Assembly (NCBI GenBank): GCA_004335835.1
Contig: RWJK01001548.1
Location: 50,744-114,743, forward strand
DNA: 64,000 nt
Direction of reading: 5' to 3'
Origin: Scenedesmus sp. ARA3
Taxonomy: Eukaryota > Chlorophyta > Chlorophyceae > Sphaeropleales > Scenedesmaceae
Positions within the stretch are counted from its first letter, which is position 1, and each line of letters begins with the position of its first letter. Made by a program: the position numbers and the translations under genes. Of the stretch, positions 1-11,789 are shown in pieces. The notes beneath the pieces were generated by a model. That model saw only the letters and a program-made list of their open reading frames with translations, had not been told where the DNA came from and ran no database searches.

Positions 1-281
1 CCCACAGAACACAACCCAGATGGTATACCAAAATAACCACGTACCGTGCCAAGCACTTCACACAGCATGATATCATGCTAAGCCCAGGCCTGACCAACCA
101 GCTGCATCTCGCATAAAAGCAATGCAGGCAATTCAGCTACATCTACCACTGCAAGAGCGCATGTAGCAGCCATCCCCTGTACTGCTGCTCCTGAAAGCAT
201 CGGCATCACAGCAACGCCCACACTGCTACCTCCTGCTCAAAGGTGGTGCCAAACTGGGTCATGCATGCTGGCACAAGGTTA

Positions 282-397
282 AACGCTGACAGGCGCTCCA
301 CCCCATGCTGCGCCCAGCTCGCTGAGCTTTACACAGCCCAGGAAGACTGCTGCTGCAGCTGCTGCTGAACCCTACACTCTGGGCAGCGCGCCATCCC

Positions 398-433
<36 letters not shown>

Positions 434-1990
434 TTAAGGCAGCAATTAAACGCTGACCGGCTCGATTTACGTGCACTGCTGCTGCTGCTGCTGCTGTTGC
501 TACAGTGGGCAGTCATCTCACACCTGCCGTTCATGCTTTACACGCTGACCGGCTCGCCATCCCAGGCCGCGCCCAGCTCGCTGAGCTTTACGTGGGCCAG
601 GGCATAGTCAGCAAAGAAGGCTGCCTCATCTTCGGCATACTTCTCAGCGAACGGCCTGCGGCAGCAGCAGTAGGAACAGAAGTGCCATGCACATCAGTGT
701 CAGGGCCAGAGAGTATTCCGCAAAACAAGCTGCCTTGGCATCAGCATACTGCTCAGCAAACAGCCTGAAGAGGCAGCAGCAGCAGCAGTGGCAGTGTCAA
801 GAGCAGACGCTTCTGAGCAGATCTGCTGTCAGTGACAGAGTAGCGCGCCCCCGATAACCGCTGCAGCGGCAACAGCAGCTTTGCAACGGCGTGTGTTGTT
901 GCGCAGTGCCAATACCCTTGTCACACAACACACATGTAACATGCAAATTAACACCAACCTGAAGGCTGCGTCCTCGAAGACAGCAGCATTCGTGGGCAGC
1001 ACCAGCAGCTCCCCATTGCTCTGCACCTTCACATCGTTGAAGTAGGCGTTGTTTTAAAACAACCAATTTGTTGTAACGTGGAACACCAGCCACGTGTTAC
1101 TTGACATCCATCCTTGTGACATCCACACAACCCTGTTGACATAGTATGACAAGGAAAATGACGCCCACCTGAACGCATCATCATCGAAGACAGCCGCATC
1201 TGTGGGCAGCACCAGCAGCTCGTCATCACTCTTCTTCTTGACGTCCTTGAAGTAGGCGTTGTTGAACACCAGCCAGTCCGCGGTCCAGGACTGGCCGCCA
1301 GGCTTACCCGGGCCATCTTTTGTGTACTTGGTCTCCTCCTTGCCTGCAGATGATAATCAACAACAGCAGACAAACTGTTGGTTGAAGTAGGTTGCTATAT
1401 ATCAAACAGTCGGCGGTCCAGGACTGGCCGCCCGGCTTGCCAGGGCCATCCTTGGTGTACATGGTCTCCTCCTTGCCTGCAGACACCAGTGTGGGTTCAT
1501 AGTTCTTGTTTTAGAGAAAGCAGTTCATAGTGCCGTTGAACACCAGTCCACAGGCAGAGACTGGCCACCGGGCTTACCCGGGCCATCCTTGGTGTACTTG
1601 GTCTCCTCCTTGCCTGCATGTACAAGTAAAAGCAAAAGCTTTTACAAACACCTTGAGGGTTTTTGTTCTAGAGGAGGCAGCGTTTTGGAACGCCAGCCAG
1701 CCGTTCCAATACTGGCCACCCGGGCCGTCCTTGGTGTACTTGGTCTCCTCCTTGCCTGCAGGCAGTACAATGAAAGCGCCGCAACGTTGTCAGGGAAGCC
1801 CATGCGGCAAAGTTTTAATCAACACAATGAGATCTGCAGTGCGAACATGAGTGCACACAACACAACAGAATAGAAAGTGACCTGCAGTTGCCAGTTCATT
1901 CATCCCATACAATGCGCTCTGGCTGCGCCCTGCCCAGCGTGTGTGCGCCAAACAATGCCACGACCTCCTTGTCGTTGAAGCCCATGCACC
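282..1990 (-). repeat. Other APX exon-end copies (exons 6, 7 and 8)
   Basis: Copies of the exon 6 donor end ([19 protein letters not shown] plus GTGAGTG) lie at about 2104-2185 and 1907-1990; the latter is degenerate. Copies of the exon 7 acceptor end (KYTKDGPG(K)PGGQSW) lie at 1428-1480, 1568-1617 and 1690-1760. One copy of the exon 7 donor end ([17 protein letters not shown]) is at 953-1056. Exon 8 has one acceptor-side copy at 718-772 and stop-side copies (KLSELGAAW, then PVSV and TAA) at 282-345 and 443-470. Confidence 0.85.
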
Positions 1991-3530
1991 CCACCAAAAA
2001 ATATGCTGCCGACAGAACCAGACACATAAACAAAATCTAGACAGTAGTTTGACTGCAAGACACAGCTGCGGACACTTGCTTGGCGCCTTTGTTATTTCAC
2101 TCACCCCAGCCTGAGCGCTCTGGCCTTGCCCTGCCCAGCATATGTGCTCCACTCAGTGCCACGATCTCCTTGTCAGATAGCTACATGCAGCCAGGATTCC
2201 CACAGTTAACATGATTTTATCTTGGCTAAAGAGCGCAGACACCACAAACGAGCTAGAAAGCGAGCTGCAGGTGACGTTCACTCACCCCAGCCTGAGCGCT
2301 CTGGCCTTGCCCTGCCGAGCGTGTGCGCGCCACTCAGCGCGACAATCTCCTTGTCGTTCAGGCCCATGCGCCCGAAGATGTGGCGCAGGTGCTGCGCAGG
2401 CGACACTGACCCCTCAGGGAACGGGTGGCCCGCGGCTGCATGCAGGAAGCAGTGCAAGGATTGATTGTTTGTCAGTAAGCGCAGCTGGCATGTATGCCCA
2501 GAGGTGTGGCGCAGGTGCTGCGCTGAACTGACAGACCCCTCAGGAAAAGGGTGGCCCGCGGCTGCATGCAGGAAGCAGTGCAAGGATGTGTTCTTTGTCA
2601 GATTCAGAGTTGGTGCAGTTGGCCTATGCCCGAAGGTGTGGCGCAAGTGCTGCGCCGGGCTGACAGAGCCCTCAGGAACGGGCGGCTCGCGGCTGCATGC
2701 AGCAAGCAGTGCAAGGGTTGATTGTTGTCAGTGCGCGCAGCTGGCATGTATGTGCGGAGATGTGGCCCAGATGCTGTGCCGGACAGAGCCCTCTGGGAAT
2801 GGTTAGCCGGCGGCCGCATGAAGGAAATTGAAGTATGGCAGCAGTGGCAGCGGCAGCGGCAGCAACAGCAGCACGGCAGCATGTGAGAGGCCCTCATGCG
2901 GCCGAAGATGTGGCGCAAGTGCTGCGCTGCCGACACTGATCCCTATGAGAATGGGTGGCCGGCGGCTGCACGGAGACATAGAAAACAGAAAGGTGAGAAG
3001 CAAGTGCAGTTTGGCTAGCGCCGAAGATGTTGCACAAGTGTCGCACTGGTCACATGTAAAATCTTGAAGCAAGGCTGGCTGGCCGCTGCATGAGATCAAC
3101 ACATGCTTTGACAGCTGCCTCACAGGCTGCAATAGCTGAGGCAGGTCTGACGCCCAAGTGTTGTTGAAATGCAACCCAGATACTGCAAATGCTTTGCTGC
3201 TGCTGCACTCACAAGGCAGGTTGCCCTCCTTGGCGCAGTCCTTGGGGTCATTCAATTCCTTGCAGCTGTACCCACGTGTCCATCTTGGCTACCTGCACAA
3301 CCCCAGCACCCAGATGTCCAACCTAAAACCTGAAACCTAAACCAGAGCACTCACAGGGCAGGTTGCCCTCCTTGGCACAGTCCTTAGGGTCGTTCACGTT
3401 CTTGCGGCCGTAGCGCATGGCCAGCTTGGGGCCACCAGCAACCTGCAGCAGCAGCAGCAGCAGCAGCAGCATACAATGGTTCATTGCTTACATGCACAGA
3501 GCATAGCCAGCTTGGGGCCACCAGCAACCT

Positions 3531-3571
<41 letters not shown>

Positions 3572-5007
3572 CAATGGTTCATTGCTTTCATGCACAGCGC
3601 ATAGGCAGCTTGGGGCCATCAGCAACCTGGCGCAGCAGCAGCAGCAGCAGCATCAGCAGCAATGGCAGTGGCAGTGGCAGCAGCAGCGCAGTCAGTAGTA
3701 TCCCAGGGGTCGCTAACGTCTTGGCGCTCGTAGCGCATGGCCAGCTTGGGGCCGCCAGCAACCTGCAGCAGCAGCAGCAGCAGCAGCAGTAGCAGCACAA
3801 ATGTTTGGTGGTGTCTGCATCCTCTCGACAGTAGCGCATGGGCAGCTTGGGGCCGCCAGCAACCTGCAGCAGCGATGGAAATCAAACAACTGTTCATTGA
3901 TAATGATTATATTCACCACTTTTATTGCAACTTCAGCCTCACACCTCCACACCCACTGCACAGGCCATCTGGCACAGGTCAACGCAGGCAAAGGGGCCCT
4001 AGCCAGCACAAGACACCCACACACACCATCTCCTGCCCCGCAATCCTACCACACTGCTGCTGCTCTCTGTCAACAATCGGTGCACCCCTTTGTGGCCTAG
4101 TAATTTGCAACAACAACACCCCAACTGCTCATCATCTGCTAATTTTGCCGAGTCACGCACCTCCACTGCCACCGCTGAGGCCATCTGGTACAGGTCAGCG
4201 CTGACCGCACGGCCCCTCTGAGGCCATCTGGTACAGGTCAGCGCTGACCGCACGGCCCCTCTGAGGCCATCTGGTACAGGTCAGCGCTGACCGCACGGCC
4301 CCTCTGAGGCCATCTGGTACAGGTCAGCGCTGACCGCACGGCCCCTCTGAGGCCATCTGGTACAGGTCAGCGCTGACCGCACGGCCCCTCTGAGGCCAAG
4401 CACCACAGCACACATATCCCCATGCAACGGCTGAATGCAAACCAAGCAGCACGCACCTCCACTGCCACCGCTGAGGCCATCTGGTACAGGTCAGCGTATG
4501 ACACAGCGGGGTACTTGGCCTTGATGGGCTCCATGAGATCAATGGCAGCCTGCAGGCCTGCAAGATAATGCACAAAACATACAATACAAACACGTTACAG
4601 ATGTGTTACAAAAGTGGTACATAGTGGAACTGACGGGTACTTGGCCTTGATGGGCTCCATGAGGTCAATGGCCGCCTGCAGGCCTGCAGAACAGATCAAG
4701 TTGTTTGTGTTTGTGTGTTACACAACATCTGGAATGTGTCACAATACACTAGCCGAGTGTGTGCGTCATCAACAAAGCGAGACAGGGTAAGCTGCCTGAG
4801 CTCAGCATGGCGGCCACCAAGCAGGGCATCCTTGCGGCTTTAGGGCGCCTTCTGTTTTACTTTAGCCACTGCAGACGCTCGAGCCATGGCCATGTGATGC
4901 AAACGGGTTATCGTCACCCTCACCTGCATTGGCGCCATGCCCAATCTCCGGCTTCAGCCGGATGCTGCCGGTGGCACCACCGGCCTTGGGCCAAGCGCCG
5001 CCGTCCT

Positions 5008-5043
<36 letters not shown>

Positions 5044-5782
5044 ATGTGCTCAGTGTGATTATATCTGTTGCTACTCAAGTGTTTTTCAAAGCAGCTGCGT
5101 GTATAAACTATGTAGGTTGCTATTCTATGGCTTAAGCGGCCAGCGTCATCACTTGCTGCAGCAACATCCATCACTACAGATATGGATGGGTTTATTCGTG
5201 GTTTACTTCAAAGCTGTTTTCGCCGCCCACCTTGTCGAAGGTGCCAGCATCATGCCAGCCCAGCCTGATGAGGATGGGGTTGCAGGACTTGGACTGAGCA
5301 GCAGCAGCAGCAGCAGCAGCAGGTGTGAGTCAGCAGCTGGCGCAGAATGTGAGAGTCACGTGTGCAAAGAAACTGTGCTAGTAGGCTTACCGGACAGCAG
5401 CATGCACCAGGACAGTGAAATGTGCATCAAAAAAGATAACCTTTGTGATGCAGGTCATCAAACTCCTCTATGCATGCATGCATGGGCGCATGGCAGCTAG
5501 CAGTGCTGCTGCTGCTGCTGCTGCCTCTGGCAAGTCACACGGCAGCCTTGCACACCACATACACCCATTTGTCCCGTTGTCCGGAACATTCAAAAGCCCA
5601 AATGCATGCTTTTTACATCAAAGGCTGCTCACCCTGATCAGATCCTCGATGTCCTTCTTTGCAGATCGCAGCTGCTCCACGTTTGCTGCTGCACGAACCA
5701 CCACGGTGCGAGGCTTCCGCACAGATCCGGCCCTGCCGTAGCCATGAACAGCAGTCCTGCTACTCGCGTGTGATAGCTGCAT
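538..5782 (-). CDS. APX: Chloroplast (stromal-type) L-ascorbate peroxidase, 8 exons
   Basis: Haem peroxidase that reduces H2O2 with ascorbate, here in the chloroplast. I rebuilt exons at 5782-5633, 5293-5231, 5005-4924, 4557-4457, 3442-3355, 2435-2286, 1343-1169 and 655-538. All junctions are GT-AG and phases close to 308 aa ending in TAA. Residues 1-30 look like a transit peptide ([16 protein letters not shown], then VVVRAAA). Distal site RLGWHDAGT gives Arg60, Trp63 and His64; proximal His199 sits in [18 protein letters not shown]; the K+/haem-side block is [15 protein letters not shown], then [11 protein letters not shown]. The C-terminus GEPVSV has no membrane segment, so a soluble isoform is likely rather than a thylakoid-bound one. 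An in-frame ATG at 5854 would add 24 residues; I prefer 5782 because the transit-like composition begins there. Every intron downstream of exon 3 carries partial exon copies, listed separately. The gene is divergent from the rhodanese gene. Confidence 0.93.
2495..3091 (-). repeat. Serial copies of the 5' end of APX exon 6
   Basis: At least four copies, at about 2495-2568, 2622-2697, 2750-2818 and 2899-2970, plus a decayed fifth at 3020-3091. They repeat the start of exon 6 ([11 protein letters not shown], then AQHLRH) and the intron end preceding it. All lie upstream of the real exon at 2435. They diverge by substitutions and small indels, for example AGHPFPEG against GHPFSxG-like variants, so they are not identical assembly duplicates. 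Confidence 0.88.
3500..3863 (-). repeat. Serial copies of the 5' end of APX exon 5
   Basis: Copies whose acceptor-proximal bases lie at 3863, 3762, 3626 and 3528 each encode VAGGPKL(A/P)M(R) on the minus strand. Most are preceded by a (CTG)n tract and CAG. The real exon starts at 3442. The copy at 3762 runs further into the exon ([10 protein letters not shown]). A matching copy of the exon's 3' end ([13 protein letters not shown] followed by a GTGAGT donor) is at about 3205-3260, downstream of the exon. Confidence 0.88.
4175..4396 (-). repeat. 43-bp tandem repeat derived from APX exon 4
   Basis: Five head-to-tail units begin at 4175, 4218, 4261, 4304 and 4347, with a partial unit at 4390, all exactly 43 bp apart and nearly identical. 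Each unit carries on the minus strand the coding segment for ADLYQMAS from exon 4 (4557-4457). The array lies in the intron just downstream of that exon. Unit length is not a multiple of three, and the exon's donor is replaced by unit sequence. The homogeneity suggests recent slippage or unequal exchange. Confidence 0.92.
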
Positions 5783-6184
5783 GGCTGTGAACTGGTTGGT
5801 AGCTTTCGCGACAGCAGTGCAGAGGAGCAGTGACGGAGGACTGCTGCAGGGCACGACGCTCCGGGAAGGCAGCTGGGATCAGAAACGTAGAGGTGCTTAC
5901 TTTGCTGCTCAATAAGAAGGTTAAATGGATGGAGTCGGTCAGCCAGCGAATATGTACCGGATCGAAAAGCCCTAATCTAATGCTGTCTAATCCGGGGGTG
6001 CAGCATGTCACTTTTTGAGGTCCGCTTACCGTCTAAGCTTCCTCCGCTGCACGTCGCTGCACTTCTTAAGTTGGAAGCCCACGCGAAGTGACGAGACCTG
6101 TGCGTTCCTCACACTTATACCCCACTGTGCTGTCCTGTATTGCCTTGGATCATCTCTGCCCAGCCCAACCAGCATCACCTGCCT
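5783..6184. promoter_or_regulatory. Divergent intergenic region between APX and rhodanese genes
   Basis: About 400 bp separate the two putative start codons. The region must hold both 5' UTRs and core promoters. I see no convincing TATA box or named element. The only certain statement is the head-to-head arrangement, which could allow shared control. Confidence 0.45.
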
Positions 6185-7483
6185 ATGGCCCCTGCACATA
6201 ACGTTACATCCCACAACAGAGTTCTGTTTGTTGCTGCTGGAGGCATCGCTGCAGCAGCAGCTGCTGCAATGGCTTGGAAAGGGCTGGCAGGCGCTGCAGC
6301 AGCACCCATCCTACCTCCTGCAGAGCGGCTTCAAAAGCTAGCACATGCGGAGCAGCTCTTCGCCAGCAAGTTCCCAAATGTGAGATGTTTTGGATTATGT
6401 TCATGTATATCAGGCTTGATGCTTGCTCAAGCTTGTAGATGCACCTCAAGTTGCAGCAGGTGCTCGCATGCAGAGCAGCTCTTCGCCAGCAAGTTCCCAG
6501 ATGTGAGTTATATGCAAACATTGCAGGCTGCCATGCTTGCTAGTTCTGGAAGCACCACAAATAACACTAAAACTGAAATAACTGAGAGAACTGAAACTGA
6601 AGCTGAAAGAAGGTTGTGGCCTTGCTGCTGCTGGCACCCATACCACAATCATTGCAGCCAAAATCAGAAAAATACACTGCTCCTGCATTTTGTATATGCT
6701 GCAGGTGCGCACGGTGACTGCAAAGGAGGCAGCCGCTTTGTTGCAGCAGCAGCCTGCAGGGTACGTGCTGGTGGACGTGCGCAACAACGATGAGCAACAG
6801 GTGCAGTTGGCAGAGTCAGCAGAAGCAATGCTACTTGGCTCTGCCGATGCTGCCAGCAGCAGTCATACACGAGCAGCCTGCACTCTTAGGTGTGGCAGCT
6901 CCTTAAATTGCCTGTTCTGCCTGCTGCCATAGGTGACCCTGCTGTAACGTGTAAAGATGGACAGTCTAGCATGGAAAAAGCAAAGCTGCGCACCTTCAAG
7001 CATTGCTTGGCCAGGAGACCCCCCGCCCAAGGTTCCTAGGCGCTTCAAGTGGGCTGTCCACGCAAGCACTTCTGTCCAGCATCATGGCCGTGTGCAGCCG
7101 CGCAGCAACTAGGTTGAAAACAAGCACAAACCACCCTTACTGCACACCATCTTACCAACTTGTATTGTGAGAACAGCTGCCCGCGTTGCATGTTTTGTTG
7201 CTGATCACTGAAACTTCACTGCTGCTGCAGGTGTCCATGCTGCAGCCAGGGCAGCCCGCCAGTGTGCTGACTGAGCAGCAGTGTCAGCAGCATGCTGATG
7301 GCGCCCATGCTGCAGACAATCAAGCAAGGACAGCTGCTCACACCGCCCGTGTTTGCTGTGTTTCTCTTCTGCAGGTGTCCATGCTGCAGCCAGGGCAGCC
7401 AGCCAGTGTGCTGACGCAGCAGCAGTTTGAGCAGCAAAAGGCGCAGCTGGGTGGCAAAACCGCCATCTGTTACTGGTGAGGGC

Positions 7484-7528
<45 letters not shown>

Positions 7529-8938
7529 GCGGCGGGCCATCTGTTACTGGTGAGGGCGCAGCAGCGGGACTGCTGGGCAAGCTGAGGGGCATGGCTTAAT
7601 CATGCAGAGCAGCCATATATGTCTTGCAGGGTTGCGCAGCATTGCAGCTGACCCCGCACTGTGTGTGGAACTACTGGTGAGCTGCATTGCACTACCTCTT
7701 CACTGCAACGGCGATGAACTGTTCACCGCCTTGCACTGCCTCTTGTGGCACAGCGGGCTACCGCTCAGGGCTTTTTGCGCGGGAACCGCATTGTTGTAGT
7801 GACCCACATCGCTAAGCATCAAGCCGCCTTTCACTGCATTGTTACTGCCGTGTGCTGCTTCACACTGCTGTGTACTGCCTTGTACTGCAGCACTGTCGGC
7901 TACCGCTCCGGGCTGTATGCGCAGGAGCTGCAGCAGCAGGGCATCCCTGCCGTCAACCTCATAGGCGGCATCTGCGCATGGGTAAGGGGCTTTTTTGTGT
8001 TTTCACACGACTTGGTGCACCTACTAGGTGCTAGGCTAAAAGAGCACTGTATGGAAGATGTTCAGCTACTGCAAGCAGGGCATCCCTGCCATGAACCTCA
8101 TAGGCGGCATCTGCGCATGGGTGAGCGCCTTTTGCATCTGCGCGTGGGTTGGTGTTTACTGCAGTGCATTACAGCGCCTGGGTGGGTGCCTTTCTTGCAT
8201 CACTGTTTCATGCTGATACAAGGGCAGTGTGTCAATGTTGCAGGCTGTATTAGCCTTTAGTGTGGCTTGCGCAACATAGGTGTGGCTTCAGCAGAAGCCG
8301 TGTGGGCAGGTCAAGTGCTTCGCCCACACATCACATGCTACAACCCCTGCAGCAGCAGGGCACACACACAGCAGTTGTAAAAAGCACTACTACCTGTAGT
8401 TTGAAGCGTGCAAAAACACAGTGCAAGTCACACAGCAGCAGCTGCTAGCTGCCAGGGTGTTGCGTGTGCTTGCAGTTGCAAGCAGTGCCGCATTCATTAC
8501 ACATCAGCAGACCAACCTTTCAAATGTTACCTTTGTTCTGCCGACTGCTATTGCTTTCTGATGTGCAGACGCAGGAGGGGCTGCCGCTGGCTGCAGCAGC
8601 AGGGGATGGCAGCAGCGTGCAGACTAACAAGGTGCGCCTGTCTTCAGGAGCTCCCTGCAGGACGCTAACCCAGCCAAACATGCCTGCTTGCCTGATTCAA
8701 TCAAGTTGTCTGCCAAAGCTTCAGCAATGTCCATGTGTGCGACGGATTCAATCAAGTTGTCTGCCAAAGCTTCAGCCTTTTGTGTCGCAGAAGCTCAGAC
8801 TATGCTTGACCCCATCTTTGCTGTTGTGTTGCGCATCATGTGTTCTGTTCCCATGCTGCTGCTGCCTCATTGCACACCTACGCTCAATGCTGGGCCGACT
8901 ATGGCGATGATGTTCTGGCTTGAATGGTAACATGCTGC

Positions 8939-8995
<57 letters not shown>

Positions 8996-9045
8996 NNNNN
9001 NNNNNNNNNNNNNNNNNNNNNNNNNNNNNNNNNNNNNNNNNNNNN

Positions 9046-9106
<61 letters not shown>

Positions 9107-9786
9107 CCTCAGGTGCACACCTACTCAGCTCGCTGGGCCTACCACGGCGAGGGCTACACGCCTGTGTACTATGGCAACGAATATGTGAGGTGGGTAGGGT
9201 TTAGTAAAATGATGAAGCTTAGTGTTGAGGGGTTGCATGTTTAGCGTTGGGTATGTAGTGTGGGGTGGGCCTACCACGCCGAGGGCTACATGCCTGTCTG
9301 CTACGCAATGCGCACGTGCGGTAGGACTCTGGAGTTGGACTTCTGTGTGGTTACATGTTGTTAGTATGGTGACGGCTACACGCCTGTGTGCTACGGCAAT
9401 GAACATATGAGGTGCGGGGTGTGCAAAAAGAGTACACCTGGTACGCTAGGGGGAGGTAGCAGTGGGGTTGGAGGGGCATCAATTGGATTGCAAAATTTCA
9501 GTGCTACTACGACCGGCCCCACCTGCGATGACAAGCGCTACCAGTATGCACCGAACCTTTGTGCCGGTCTGGGCCGTTGGGGCGAAGGTTATGCTGCAGT
9601 CTGGACGCGCAGCAGTCGTTTGTTGCTGCTACTGTGGTAGGTGAGTTGCCTGATATCGTGCCTGCGACTGCGTTGCCGCTGCGCCGCCTACCTTCCTGCA
9701 GGATGCTGCAGGATCAGTTGTCAAAGCTTGGCCGGCGGCTATTCGGCAAAGGCGGCAGCAGCAGCAGCAGCAGCAGCAGCAGCTAA
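6185..9786 (+). CDS. Rhodanese-like domain protein, 7 exons
   Basis: Exons 6185-6379, 6705-6800, 7375-7475, 7891-7981, 8569-8631, 9113-9184 and 9712-9786 give 230 aa with closed phases and TAA. Residues 10-30 form an Ala-rich hydrophobic segment ([19 protein letters not shown]), a possible signal or membrane anchor. A single rhodanese fold follows: the VLVDVRNNDEQQV strand, then the active-site loop ICYCTVGYRSG with presumed catalytic Cys131, whose codon TGC is split TG|C by an intron. GICAWTQEGLPL closes the domain. The tail (VHTYSARWAYHGEGYTPVYY) resembles algal single-domain sulfurtransferases. A sulfurtransferase is likely; the substrate cannot be told from sequence. ATG 6140 in the same frame is an alternative start. 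A 50-N gap (8996-9045) lies in the last (CTG)n intron. Confidence 0.8.
6464..9410 (+). repeat. Exon-end copies inside rhodanese introns
   Basis: Copies seen: exon 1 donor end at 6464-6502 (EQLFASKFPD plus GTGAGT); exon 3 acceptor end at 7231-7290 (VSMLQPGQPASVLT); exon 3 donor end at 7527-7552 (ICYW read-through plus GTGAGG); exon 4 acceptor end at about 7749-7790 (GYRSGLFARE-like); exon 4 donor end at about 8072-8120; exon 6 donor end at 9267-9310 and 9365-9410. Each lies on the side of the real exon expected for a duplicated junction. Confidence 0.8.
8996..9045. other. Assembly gap of 50 N inside a CTG tract
   Basis: A run of 50 N is flanked on both sides by (CTG)n/(GCT)n, just before the acceptor of rhodanese exon 6 at 9113. 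Fifty is a conventional placeholder, so the true tract length is unknown. Confidence 0.97.
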
Positions 9787-9825
9787 GCAGGACCACCTCA
9801 AGAGGCCTTAAGGACACGCGTGCAG

Positions 9826-10106
9826 GATGAGCTCACAAAGCTTGGCCGGCGGCTGTTCGGCAGGGGCAGCCGCAGCAGCAGCAGCAGCAGCTAGGCAGCG
9901 ATGCCTGACAACCTTGGAGACATGTGTGCAGGCTGAGATCACACAGCTTGCTGGGCGGCTGTTCGGCAGGGGCAGCGGCGGCTGCAGCAGCAGAGGCAGC
10001 AGCTGAGCAGGGTCACCTTTTCACCTTGGAGACGTGTGTGCATGGTGAGCTGACAAGGCTCGGCCGGCGGCTGTTTGGCAGGGGCGGCAGCAGCAGCAGT
10101 AGCTGA
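9826..10106 (+). repeat. Three extra copies of the rhodanese last exon, each with a stop
   Basis: Beyond the TAA at 9784-9786, three further segments encode the same C-terminus (EL/EI-T-x-L-G-R-R-L-F-G-R-G, then Ser). They are 9826-9894 (TAG), 9932-10006 (TGA) and 10044-10106 (TGA), each open in the same relative frame. The first two keep a CAG acceptor. In the third the acceptor has become CATG and looks dead. If used, they would give alternative C-termini. Confidence 0.85.
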
Positions 10107-11537
10107 TTGCGCAGTGGGTTCATAGTCTTGCAGACAAGTGTGCGGCTCTGCCCTCACCACACCGCCTTGCGGGCGCATATTCATGCGCAGAGCCTCATTC
10201 AAAACTTGCAGTTGACTGCACTTCAACGGATTCAGGCGGCTGCCATGTGAGCCTTTGTACAGCAGTGGCCGCCTATTACTAGATTGTTTGTTTATGATCC
10301 TGCATACGCGCATTAGCAATGGTCGCCAGGACATGTGGTCGGCGTTGCATGGCTGTCAGGACAGATCTTACAAGCTCAAGTGCAATGATCTTCACACGTT
10401 TCCACCACCAAGCCGCATCTGTGTGATAGCTCTCACGGATATGTGATGTATTGAAACATTGTGTTGTTGGGATGCGGCACATGGTACGTGTGCTTGCCTC
10501 CAGGGCTGTTCCAGCTGTCAAGTATTCAAGTGTGGTGACTGCCAGCGATGCGGAGAGTGGGGCAGCAGTGCCAGACAGGCTGACTGGACAGCAGTGCTCA
10601 GCTTACCGCAGCATGGCAGCGGCAGCTGGGTGCATTTGTAGCAGCAATGTGCGACTCGAGCAGTTCATGCATTCAAGCAGAGGGTTATGTGAGGGATGAC
10701 GTGATTACTGTGGCATGTCATTTACTCATCGCAGGGTACGCCCCGCACGCCCTGCTCGTCGTTCTGCTGCGTGTTAAGTATCGTTTGTGGCTTAAAAAAG
10801 TGTTTCCCCTCGAATGTTTGTGGCGAACTGTGACGCGGAGAGATCACTGGTGTGGCCGTCAGCGAGAGGGCAGCTGCGGAGTGTGGCATGCAGCTTTGCT
10901 GATGTGGCATCAAACTTGTCACAGTTGACCAGATCCGTCACCCCCGCAACGGAGCCGTTTGAAGCATGCTCACATAATCCAGCCCACTCGTCAACAGGCA
11001 CTGCATCAAGGGTGCCGGGCAGGGCACCCTGCGTCATGCAGTCCATGCAAAATGGGACAGCAGCAGCACACGGGATGCAAGAACACGCGGAGCAGGAGGA
11101 CAGCGCTGCCTTCTGGCGGGCATGGCTCAGTGCAAACCTGAAAGGACCGCAGCTAGAGGAGCCTCAGCGAGTAGCGGGAAATGTTACAGCTGCTGAAAGC
11201 ATCGTTGCAGCGGTGCCGAGCTTTGGGAGGTGCGTGCTGCTGCGCTGTGACGCAGCAGCTGCTGTTGATAACTGGGTGACATAAGCTGTGACAGCGCAGC
11301 TGGCTACAGCTGCCTGCTGATGATGTTCCTGCAAAGACAGCAGGTGCTGCAGCTACAGCAGAGCACAAACGACTGCTGGCACATTCTACTGTGTGAAGGC
11401 ATTCCTGTACTGGCATATCATTGCGTCACTGGCGCTAGTGCTTGACTGACACTAGTCACCCCTGCCGCCCACGTCGTAATCCTTTGACAAGCAGACGGTG
11501 CAGCATGGATTATTTAATACCACTGTAATGAACACTC
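10107..11537 (+). other. Unassigned interval with a 156-codon ORF, possible 5' part of the bZIP gene
   Basis: The one open frame worth noting is 10814-11284, which starts with ATG and ends TGA-side near GRCVLLRCDAAAAVDNW. It contains EQEDSAAFWRAWLSANLKG, a composition that could be coding. I recognise no family and see no clear link to the downstream bZIP ORF, although it could be an upstream exon or 5' UTR of it. The rest of the interval shows nothing I can assign. Confidence 0.25.
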
Positions 11538-11620
11538 ATGACGAACCTGCCATGTTGCGCTTTGCTTGTTCTGCCTGGTCCCTGCTGGCGCTTTCCTGCA
11601 AGCAGTGACGCCCCTGCGTT

Positions 11621-11672
<52 letters not shown>

Positions 11673-11743
11673 GTGCAGCAGCCTCCCTCCCAGTTGGTTG
11701 AAGCCGATACAGCAGCAGGGCTGCTGCATCTCCTGCAGGCAAC

Positions 11744-11789
<46 letters not shown>

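Noticed and set aside
4175..4396. Regularly spaced repeat resembling a CRISPR array
   Set aside because: Units are directly abutting with no unique spacers, each is derived from APX exon 4, and the genome is eukaryotic.
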